6,951 nt of DNA, from positions 1 to 6,951 of the forward strand of contig JAFUJE010000019.1 of the NCBI GenBank assembly GCA_017473795.1, read 5' to 3'. This document shows, one piece after another, positions 1 through 5,759 of the stretch (position 1 is the stretch's first letter; every line of letters begins with the position of its first letter). The translations under genes and the position numbers were made by a program. Below the pieces are notes generated by a model, which saw only the letters and a program-made list of their open reading frames with translations, had not been told where the DNA came from and did not search any database. Source of the DNA: Clostridia bacterium (lineage in GTDB: Bacteria; Bacillota; Clostridia; Christensenellales; UBA1242).

Positions 1-776
1 AAAGGGTAAAAACAGCACGACTGAGTTCTCGTCCGACGGGGATTGATTATATCCGGCATATTTTTACTAACTTTATCGAATTTCATGGCGACAGAAGATA
101 TGCCGATGATGCTTCGATTGTCGGAGGGATTGCTCGCTTAAATGGTCGTCCCGTGACGGTTATTGCGATTGAAAAAGGACATTCAATTAAAGAAAGAGCT
201 TTGCGTAACAGTGGTGCTCCACATCCAGAGGGGTATCGTAAAGCCTTAAGGTTGATGAAGCAGGCGGAAAAGTTCGGACGTCCAATTATCTGTTTGATTG
301 ATACTTCGGGGGCTTTCTGTGGTATTGAAGCGGAACAACGAGGGCAAGGTCAAGCCATTGCCGAAAACTTAATGGAAATGAGTACGTTATGTGTTCCAAT
401 CATTTCAATTTTAATTGGCGAAGGAGGCAGTGGTGGCGCTTTGGCTTTAGGTGTTGCTGATAAAGTTTGGATGTTGGAAAATTCGGTGTATTCGGTAATT
501 TCTCCGGAAGGTTGTGCTTCTATTCTTTGGAAAGATGCAACAATGGCGGAAAAAGCAGCCGAGAGTTTAAAGTTGACGGCCGAAGATGCAAAATCTTTTG
601 GTATCATTGAAAGAATTTTGTCCGAAAATGATTTAGGCAAAGCCGAATTTTATCAAAAAATTAAAACTCTTTTGTGTGAAGAATTAAAAGAGTTATCCGT
701 TGAACCGGATTTAATACAAAAACGTTATGACCGTTTTCGAAAAATTGGTCTGAAGGAAAATAACAAAAAGGATTAA
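1..776 (+). CDS. accA: Acetyl-CoA carboxylase carboxyltransferase subunit alpha, 5'-partial
   Basis: This is the alpha subunit of the carboxyltransferase half of acetyl-CoA carboxylase. With AccD it moves CO2 from carboxybiotin on AccB to acetyl-CoA, giving malonyl-CoA for cytoplasmic fatty-acid synthesis. The frame is open from base 3 and already shows family sequence there (RPTGIDYI, then FIEFHGDRRYADD, then IVGGIARLNGRPVTV). The GTG at 153 is therefore not the start, and the true start lies before the window. About 257 residues are visible, which is near the full length of short Firmicutes AccA, so probably only a short N-terminal piece is missing. Key motifs are PHPEGYRKALRLMKQAEKFGRP, DTSGAFCGI, the glycine-rich GEGGSGG (bases 417-437) of the crotonase-fold active site, and YSVISPEG. 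The acyl-CoA synthetase gene follows 5 bases after the stop. accD and the fab genes presumably lie upstream, which cannot be seen here. Confidence 0.96.
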   Translation, partial: RVKTARLSSRPTGIDYIRHIFTNFIEFHGDRRYADDASIVGGIARLNGRPVTVIAIEKGHSIKERALRNSGAPHPEGYRKALRLMKQAEKFGRPIICLIDTSGAFCGIEAEQRGQGQAIAENLMEMSTLCVPIISILIGEGGSGGALALGVADKVWMLENSVYSVISPEGCASILWKDATMAEKAAESLKLTAEDAKSFGIIERILSENDLGKAEFYQKIKTLLCEELKELSVEPDLIQKRYDRFRKIGLKENNKKD

Positions 777-781
777 ATAAC

Positions 782-2419
782 ATGTGTGTCTATAAAAAAT
801 ATTGTCACGAAACATTTGATGAGGCTGGTAGGTTAACTAAATTTGCATTGACCTATCCTCAAAATTTTAACTTTGGCTATGATGTCGTGGACGAAATCGC
901 CACCGCTTATCCGGATAAAAGAGCTTTAGTTTGGTATAATACTAACAACGAAGAGCGAGTTTTTTCTTTTGCTGATATCAAACGTTACAGTAATAAAGTA
1001 GCGAATGTCTTTTTAAATGCCGGATTGAAACGTGGGGATAAAGTAATGGTAATTTTAAAACGCCATTATGAATACTGGTTCGTGGCTGTGGCTTTGCACA
1101 AACTGGGAATTGTTTTGATTCCGGCGACACATATGTTGACAGTTGATGATTTGGTCTACCGGATTCAATCTTCACAGTGTAAAGGAATTGTGTGTTCGCC
1201 TTACAGTGAAGTGCCGGGTAAAGTTAAAGAAGCCGTAAAACTGGCCGAAGCGGATTGTTTATTATGGACGGTGCAAGAAACAACTGACGGGTTTATGAAT
1301 CTAAATGAACAAATGTTCCGTTGTATGGATGAGTTACCAAGACAGGAAACTTGCGTGACCGATCCGATGTTAATTTATTATACATCGGGAACGACAGGGC
1401 ACCCGAAAGGCGTAATTCATGACTTTGCTTATCCGTTAGCGCACATCATGACGTCTAAATATTGGCACCAAGCGGTTGATGACGGTTTGCATTTTACGAT
1501 TGCAGAAATCGGTTGGTCTAAGGCTTCGTGGGGTAAAATTTATGGACAATGGTTAGTTGGGACGGCGGTTATGGTTTGTGACTTTGACAACTTTGATCCG
1601 AAGTACATTGCGCATATGATTAATCAATATAATGTGACGACTTTCTGTGCGCCACCGACTTTCTTCCGTTATTTCGTATTACTTAAGGACTTACCACAAA
1701 TGCCCAGTTTGCGACACGTGGCAACGGGTGGGGAATCTTTATCGCCCGACGTCTTTAAAAAGTTTCACGAAATTACCGGACTTGTTTTACATGAAGGTTA
1801 TGGACAAAGTGAAACCACGATGTTGGTTGGTAATATCAAAGGTTATGATTATGTAGAAGGTTCTTTGGGGGTTGCGTCGCCACAATATAATGTGCAACTT
1901 TTAGGACCAGATGGAAAACCGGTAAAGGTCGGCGAGGTAGGCGAAATTTGTGTCGTGCCTGCGGTTGATGGACATTTGCCGGGAATTGTGCGTGGATATG
2001 TTAACAATGATGAACAATACCGCCAAGTTTGGCGTGGTGGTGTTTTTCATACGGGGGATAGCGCTTGGATTGATGAAAACCAACGTTTCTGGTTTAATGG
2101 TCGTTTTGATGATATTATTAAAACGGGTGGTTTCCGTGTTGGCCCTTGTGAAATTGAAAATGTTTTAATGGAACATGATGATGTGGTAGAATGTTGTGTT
2201 GTCGGTGTTCCGGATAAATTAAGGGGGCAAGCGGTCAAAGCTTTTGTGATATTAAAAAGCCAAGTGGAACCGACTAAACAAAAAGAAAGGGAAATTAAAG
2301 AATTTTGTAACACAAAACTGGCAGAGTACAAGTGGGTGCGGGTAGTGGAATTTGTTCAAGTGTTACCTAAAACCTCGAGTGGTAAAATTAGAAAAACAGA
2401 GTTACGTGTAAGCGAGTAA
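782..2419 (+). CDS. AMP-forming acyl-CoA synthetase (short/medium-chain acyl-CoA ligase type)
   Basis: This 545-residue enzyme of the ANL superfamily would activate a carboxylic acid with ATP to an acyl-adenylate and then form acyl-CoA. All core motifs are intact: the phosphate loop YTSGTTGHPKG (200-210), GYGQSETT (339-346), TGD with Asp426, the hinge region GRFDDIIKTGG (440-450), and the C-terminal SGKIRK with the likely catalytic Lys535. The N-terminal NFNFGYDVVDE and the segment GWSKASWGKIYGQW resemble the medium-chain/MACS branch better than classical Acs, which is about 100 residues longer. The chain length of the substrate cannot be read from the sequence; acetate, short branched acids and medium-chain acids are all possible. 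The start ATG at 782 has an AAAAGGA site 9 bases upstream and lies 5 bases after accA. Its place between accA and acpS suggests it supplies acyl-CoA to fatty-acid synthesis or salvages exogenous acids; that role is inference. Confidence 0.9.
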   Translation: MCVYKKYCHETFDEAGRLTKFALTYPQNFNFGYDVVDEIATAYPDKRALVWYNTNNEERVFSFADIKRYSNKVANVFLNAGLKRGDKVMVILKRHYEYWFVAVALHKLGIVLIPATHMLTVDDLVYRIQSSQCKGIVCSPYSEVPGKVKEAVKLAEADCLLWTVQETTDGFMNLNEQMFRCMDELPRQETCVTDPMLIYYTSGTTGHPKGVIHDFAYPLAHIMTSKYWHQAVDDGLHFTIAEIGWSKASWGKIYGQWLVGTAVMVCDFDNFDPKYIAHMINQYNVTTFCAPPTFFRYFVLLKDLPQMPSLRHVATGGESLSPDVFKKFHEITGLVLHEGYGQSETTMLVGNIKGYDYVEGSLGVASPQYNVQLLGPDGKPVKVGEVGEICVVPAVDGHLPGIVRGYVNNDEQYRQVWRGGVFHTGDSAWIDENQRFWFNGRFDDIIKTGGFRVGPCEIENVLMEHDDVVECCVVGVPDKLRGQAVKAFVILKSQVEPTKQKEREIKEFCNTKLAEYKWVRVVEFVQVLPKTSSGKIRKTELRVSE

Positions 2420-2432
2420 AAGAAGGATTGGT

Positions 2433-2792
2433 ATGGTGAAGGGAATTGGTTGTGATTTGGTTGCGGTCGAGCGATTTACTGGCAAAATCAATAACGAAAA
2501 GTTTTTAGAGAAAGTCTTTACAGCAGGTGAACGCCAATATCTTGTTGGTCGTACGCTAGAGTCGGCAGCAGGAATTTGGGCAGGGAAAGAGGCTGTCAGT
2601 AAAGCGTTAGGCTGTGGCTTTCTAGGGTTAAGTTATCGTGATATTGAAATTTTACACACAAAATCCGGGCAACCATATGTGAATCTAACACCAAATTTAA
2701 AAGCTAAAATGACAAAATTAGCGGCCAAAAATATTCAAATCAGTATTACGCACGAAAGCAATCAGGCCTTGGCTTTTGTGATTGTTGAGTAG
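2433..2792 (+). CDS. acpS: Holo-[acyl-carrier-protein] synthase
   Basis: AcpS transfers the 4'-phosphopantetheine arm of coenzyme A to a serine of apo-ACP, making the active carrier for fatty-acid synthesis. At 119 residues it has the usual length for the small trimeric AcpS class. The signatures are complete: GIGCDLVAVERF near the N-terminus with the Mg-binding Asp8, WAGKEAVSKALG (49-60) with the metal-ligand Glu53, and ISITHE (103-108). The start ATG is supported by AGAAGGA at 2421-2427, 5 bases upstream. The gene starts 13 bases after the synthetase, and its TAG stop directly abuts the reading frame of the biotin ligase, so the genes are very likely cotranscribed and coupled in translation. 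No residue is missing from the active site as far as I can judge. Confidence 0.95.
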   Translation: MVKGIGCDLVAVERFTGKINNEKFLEKVFTAGERQYLVGRTLESAAGIWAGKEAVSKALGCGFLGLSYRDIEILHTKSGQPYVNLTPNLKAKMTKLAAKNIQISITHESNQALAFVIVE

Positions 2793-2797
2793 GTGAT
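2790..2797 (+). promoter_or_regulatory. Ribosome binding site deciding the birA start
   Basis: TAGGTGAT matches the 3' half of the AGGAGGTGAT consensus and includes the acpS stop codon TAG (2790-2792). Its spacing fits ATG 2802. It would overlap the alternative starts GTG 2793 and ATG 2796, which argues against them. The arrangement suggests that translation of birA is coupled to termination of acpS. Confidence 0.6.
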
Positions 2798-2801
2798 GAA
2801 A

Positions 2802-3587
2802 ATGTTTGCGGTTACAAATGAGCAACTTCAGATGCTAATTGCAAAACGCCTGTCAAAAAAAATGCAGGTTCAAGTTTTTGATGAAGTGACTTCGACTAAT
2901 GCAGTCTTGAAAAAAATGGCGGAAAAGCAAGCACCGGATGGCATGGTAATTATTGCACGACAACAAACGGCGGGGCGGGGAACGCAAGGAAGAAAGTTTT
3001 ATTCTCCACGGAATGGACTTTACTTAAGTTTGTTGGTGCGTGCGCAGTTGGACGTTGCCAAGTCTTCATATTTAACGGTGGCAACGGCAGTGGCGGTGGT
3101 AAAAACTTTAAAAAAAATCTTAGGTGTTAAATGTGGAATTAAATGGGTTAATGACATTATTTATCAAGGGAAAAAGGTTGGAGGAATTTTAACCGAAGGC
3201 GAATTAGAAAACGGTTCGCAGCAATTAAAATATGCGGTCATAGGAATTGGCTTGAATTTGGTTCGTCCAGAATCAGGATTCCATGATGAAATTGCGGGTC
3301 TAGCGGGAGAATTATTATCGACAGTACCGACGGCGGAAAAGTATTGTAAGTTAGTAGCGGACTTGGTTAATAATGCTTACCGCTTGTACCAAAAGCTAGG
3401 AAAGGCGAGTCTTATTCGCCTGTATCGTCGGTATTCAGTGTTAAAGAATAAAGAAATTAAGTTTCTGAAAAATGGTAAGGCTTATGTCGGTCGGGTGCAA
3501 GAGATTGATCAACTGGCACGGCTGGTGGTAAAAGTCAAGGGTGAAACCGTTAAATTAAATGCTGGCGAAGTGTTAATGGTTAAATAG
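2802..3587 (+). CDS. birA: Biotin-[acetyl-CoA-carboxylase] ligase, monofunctional (no DNA-binding domain)
   Basis: The enzyme makes biotinyl-AMP and attaches biotin to the lysine of the biotin carrier protein AccB, which AccA/AccD need. Counted from ATG 2802 the protein has 261 residues. Motifs are TSTN (30-33), the biotin/ATP loop GRGTQGRKF (58-66), KWVNDI (114-119), KKVGGIL (124-130; Lys125 aligns by eye with the E. coli biotin-binding lysine) and IGIGLN (147-152). The last 45 or so residues fit the SH3-like C-terminal domain. The family's usual GRGRxGRxW and KWPND appear here as GRGTQGRKF and KWVND, which are mild changes. The frame is open back to GTG 2793 and ATG 2796. I chose ATG 2802 because TAGGTGAT (2790-2797) then sits as a Shine-Dalgarno site at 4 bases. 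There is no N-terminal helix-turn-helix, so this is not the bifunctional BirA repressor. Confidence 0.93.
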   Translation: MFAVTNEQLQMLIAKRLSKKMQVQVFDEVTSTNAVLKKMAEKQAPDGMVIIARQQTAGRGTQGRKFYSPRNGLYLSLLVRAQLDVAKSSYLTVATAVAVVKTLKKILGVKCGIKWVNDIIYQGKKVGGILTEGELENGSQQLKYAVIGIGLNLVRPESGFHDEIAGLAGELLSTVPTAEKYCKLVADLVNNAYRLYQKLGKASLIRLYRRYSVLKNKEIKFLKNGKAYVGRVQEIDQLARLVVKVKGETVKLNAGEVLMVK

Positions 3588-3600
3588 TGGGGATAGGTAA

Positions 3601-3629
3601 TTGACGAATCATGAGTTATGTGACATATT
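3601..3629 (+). promoter_or_regulatory. Sigma-A-type promoter for the PAS-winged-helix regulator gene
   Basis: A -35 box TTGACG (3601-3606, 5 of 6 to consensus) is followed by a 17-base spacer and a -10 box CATATT (3624-3629, 4 of 6). The -10 is preceded by TG at 3621-3622, one base upstream, which makes it an extended -10. Transcription would begin near 3636, giving a leader of about 40 bases before ATG 3677. The 89-base gap after birA shows no convincing terminator, so read-through from the lipid operon remains possible in addition to this promoter. Confidence 0.6.
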
Positions 3630-3635
3630 AATTTG

Positions 3636-3666
3636 TAATTAAAAACAAGTTTTACTGCTTTAATTG
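3636..3666 (+). repeat. AT-only inverted repeat in the leader of the regulator gene
   Basis: AATTAAA (3637-3643) is complementary to TTTAATT (3659-3665), with a 15-base loop. A smaller AAAAC/GTTTT pair lies inside the loop. With only A-T pairs and no trailing U tract it is a weak hairpin at best and not a terminator. It lies directly upstream of the GGAGAT ribosome binding site, so a small effect on initiation is conceivable. Confidence 0.25.
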
Positions 3667-3676
3667 TGGAGATAGT

Positions 3677-5662
3677 ATGAATCAATTTGAAAATATTGAA
3701 GATATATTAACAAATCATGTTTTTGGTTTTCACGTTTATTGTTTGGAAAAACCTTTCCGCATAACTTTTGCCAGTCACAGTTTTTGTGAGTTGTTAAAAA
3801 CCGAATCAGAAAAATTAGTTACGAGCAAGGATAAATATCTTAAATTTATTCATGCAGAAGACCAAGCATTGTACGAAGATTTTTTGAATCAGTTAGCGCA
3901 AAAAGAACAGACACTATCTTTGCAATATAAACTAGTTTTGAAAAATGGCACGGTGTTGTATGTCAATGATACGGTTTCGTCGAAGCGTCTGGCAAATGGA
4001 CAAATGGTTGGTTATTCTACCTTAAATAATATGACGGAATTAGTTACCGATAAAAGAGATTTATTCTTAGGCAAAGGTAATCCTTGTGGTTTTATTAAAT
4101 ACACTTGTGAAAAACAGCCACGCATTACTTACATGAATAAGAAGATGATGGAAATATTAAAAATTCCACCACATAAAGAAGGCGAACTGGATTATGCCGA
4201 ATTATACCGCAGTAATATTTATTTGTTAATTCCTGTGGAAGAAAGGAAAAAGTTTCATCATTTACTTAACCGGGTTTTGGCGAACACAGAAACAATTACC
4301 GGAGAATTAACCGTTTTAAGATGTGACGGGACTCGGGCACGAGTCTTTGGTTGGATTACAAAACAAATTAACGAACAAGGCGAAGCCGAATTCCAAAGTG
4401 TTTTACTTGATGTTTCGGATCGTTATGACCAACAAAAGGAAAGTGAAGTCGATATCTATGTAAATTCGCTTGCCCAAGTTTATGATAAAATTTTTGTCTA
4501 TGATTATGCTAACAAGACTGTAAAATACATTTACGGCAAAAATTCAAAAACTTCGTCGCAATTCAAGGATATGTTGGTTAACATGGAAGATGCGGTTCAT
4601 CAATTTGTGAAGGCTTATGTCGATAAAAAAGACCAAGCCGAAGTTCAAAAATTTTTTAATGAAAATTACGAGCGCCGATTTGATGCCGCTGATTTTAAGC
4701 CATTACAAATAAGGTTCCGGGGAAAATTCTCGGATGGTATCAGTAAATTATACAGTGCGATTTTTATTAAAATTAATTTAACGGTAAGTCTGTTGTGTAT
4801 TCGTCCGTTTGAAGAACATGAAAACAAAGAACTGCGTACTGAAAATCTGTCTTTAAAAAACATGCAAGAAAACATGCAAAAATTATTTATGCGCTTGACC
4901 GAAGGAATTGTGGCTTTTGAGATTAATGACCATAAAGTTAAGTTAATGCATACCAGTGAAAACGTTTGTCGTTTCTTGGGTTGTACACAAGAAGAAATCG
5001 AAGCCGGCGATTTAACGATTGAAAAAATTATTGCGAAGAGTAATGTGCTAACGCACGAAAATGTAAATCAATTACTGACGACTGGGGAAGCGATTTTCCC
5101 GTACTTTGATGTGGCTACTGGTAGAAACCGCAAAGTGAAAGCGCTTTGCACACAAGAATCGATTGATGATACTAAATCACGTTTTGTGATTATTTACAAT
5201 ATGCCAGACGAAGAAAAAGAAGTGTTGTCTGATGCAGATAAACCTCATGTTTTAATCCGTACGTTTGGTTATTTTGATGTTTTTGTAAAAGACAAGCCGA
5301 TTGCTTTCAAAAATAAAAAGTCTAAGGAGTTGTTGGCTTTGTTGGTGGACCGACGTGGTGGTTTTGTTTCCAGTGAAGAAGCGATTAGTTTCCTTTGGGA
5401 AGATGAGGATGCGAATCCAGTAACTTTGGCAAGGTATCGTAAGGTTGCTTTGCGTTTGAAAAATATTTTGGAAGAATACGGCATTGCTGAAATTATGGAG
5501 TCGGTTGACGGAAAACGCAGAATTGATGTCAGCAAAGTTAGTTGTGATTTGTTTGATTATTTATCTGGCAACGAGCAATATGCACAATTATTCAAAGGTA
5601 ATTATTTAACTAATTACAGTTGGGGCGAAGCGACTTTGTCCGAATTATTAGGAAATTATTAA
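3677..5662 (+). CDS. Multi-PAS sensor protein with C-terminal SARP/OmpR-type winged-helix domain (putative one-component transcriptional regulator)
   Basis: A 661-residue soluble protein with no signal peptide or membrane segment, so it should sense something in the cytoplasm. Domains in order: PAS 1 with a PAC-like end (about 14-128), PAS 2 (about 129-250, ending LDVSDRYD), a more diverged PAS-like unit (about 262-378), a coiled coil (about 382-407, with a/d residues Leu386, Leu393, Met396, Met400, Leu403 and Leu407), PAS 4 (about 405-513), and a winged helix (about 524-620). The last begins VLIRTFGYFDVFVKDKPI, continues with KKSKELLALLVDRRGG and FLWED, and has a basic helix RYRKVALRLK (586-595). 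The tail CDLFDYLSG...YSWGE is typical of the SARP-like output domain in clostridial response regulators, but only a stub of the following BTAD region exists. No receiver, kinase, GGDEF or EAL motif is present. The start ATG has GGAGAT 5 bases upstream. Ligand and target genes are unknown; the DNA-binding role is inferred from the fold. Confidence 0.75.
   Translation: MNQFENIEDILTNHVFGFHVYCLEKPFRITFASHSFCELLKTESEKLVTSKDKYLKFIHAEDQALYEDFLNQLAQKEQTLSLQYKLVLKNGTVLYVNDTVSSKRLANGQMVGYSTLNNMTELVTDKRDLFLGKGNPCGFIKYTCEKQPRITYMNKKMMEILKIPPHKEGELDYAELYRSNIYLLIPVEERKKFHHLLNRVLANTETITGELTVLRCDGTRARVFGWITKQINEQGEAEFQSVLLDVSDRYDQQKESEVDIYVNSLAQVYDKIFVYDYANKTVKYIYGKNSKTSSQFKDMLVNMEDAVHQFVKAYVDKKDQAEVQKFFNENYERRFDAADFKPLQIRFRGKFSDGISKLYSAIFIKINLTVSLLCIRPFEEHENKELRTENLSLKNMQENMQKLFMRLTEGIVAFEINDHKVKLMHTSENVCRFLGCTQEEIEAGDLTIEKIIAKSNVLTHENVNQLLTTGEAIFPYFDVATGRNRKVKALCTQESIDDTKSRFVIIYNMPDEEKEVLSDADKPHVLIRTFGYFDVFVKDKPIAFKNKKSKELLALLVDRRGGFVSSEEAISFLWEDEDANPVTLARYRKVALRLKNILEEYGIAEIMESVDGKRRIDVSKVSCDLFDYLSGNEQYAQLFKGNYLTNYSWGEATLSELLGNY
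4859..4882 (+). repeat. Two tandem 12-base units inside the coiled coil
   Basis: AACATGCAAGAA is followed at once by AACATGCAAAAA, 11 of 12 bases identical, encoding NMQE and NMQK (residues 395-402). It lies within the helical linker before the last PAS domain. It is probably a small local duplication that lengthened the coil by four residues, but two similar codon runs by chance are also possible. Confidence 0.4.
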
Positions 5663-5679
5663 TTCGTTAAAAACGCTTA

Positions 5680-5711
5680 CATGAAAAATTTTTTTATGCT
5701 ACCATGAAAAT
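5680..5711 (+). repeat. Direct repeat CATGAAAA(A)T upstream of the lipoprotein gene
   Basis: CATGAAAAAT (5680-5689) recurs as CATGAAAAT (5703-5711), with starts 23 bases apart, close to two helical turns. The first copy also forms half of an AT-rich near-palindrome (5680-5698). Direct repeats at this spacing are the usual kind of site for SARP/OmpR-type winged-helix proteins, such as the one encoded just upstream. In such AT-rich DNA the match may still be chance. Confidence 0.35.
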
Positions 5712-5712
5712 A

Positions 5713-5729
5713 ACCTAAGCAAATTAGGT
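5713..5729 (+). repeat. Perfect inverted repeat ACCTAA-N5-TTAGGT
   Basis: Six base pairs are exactly complementary around the loop GCAAA. No T tract follows on the + strand (AAAATAAAA comes next), so it is not a terminator for the upstream gene. It ends 10 bases before the Shine-Dalgarno site at 5740 and overlaps a possible -10 box TAAAAT (5729-5734). It could be an operator or a leader hairpin. Confidence 0.4.
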
Positions 5730-5739
5730 AAAATAAAAT

Positions 5740-5746
5740 GGGAGGT
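5740..5746 (+). promoter_or_regulatory. Ribosome binding site of the lipoprotein gene, unusually far from its start
   Basis: GGGAGGT is the strongest Shine-Dalgarno site in the window, yet about 13 A-rich bases separate it from ATG 5760. No nearer in-frame ATG, GTG or TTG exists between it and 5760, and the signal peptide begins properly at 5760 (MKKKF), so the start stands. The long spacing may lower or tune initiation. Confidence 0.6.
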
Positions 5747-5759
5747 AATAAAAAGAAAA

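Noticed and set aside
153..155. GTG as the start of accA
   Set aside because: The same frame upstream (from base 3) encodes well-known AccA sequence such as FIEFHGDRRYADD and GGIARLNGRP, so 153 is internal.
350..640. Open frame of 96 codons on the minus strand inside accA
   Set aside because: It lies wholly opposite a conserved gene, has no recognisable motif, and is explained by codon bias of the + strand gene.
2047..2331. Minus-strand open frame of 94 codons opposite the acyl-CoA synthetase
   Set aside because: It is antisense to the conserved hinge region of the synthetase and its translation shows low-complexity Ser/Thr content typical of shadows.
782..2419. Naming the ligase acs (acetyl-CoA synthetase)
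   Set aside because: It is about 100 residues shorter than classical Acs and its motifs look more like the medium-chain branch, so the substrate is left open.
3677..5662. Histidine kinase or diguanylate cyclase function for the PAS protein
   Set aside because: No H-box, ATP-binding N/G boxes, GGDEF or EAL motif occurs; the C-terminus is a winged helix.
5713..5734. Rho-independent terminator after the PAS regulator gene
   Set aside because: The stem has six pairs and is mostly A-T, and no T tract follows on the + strand.
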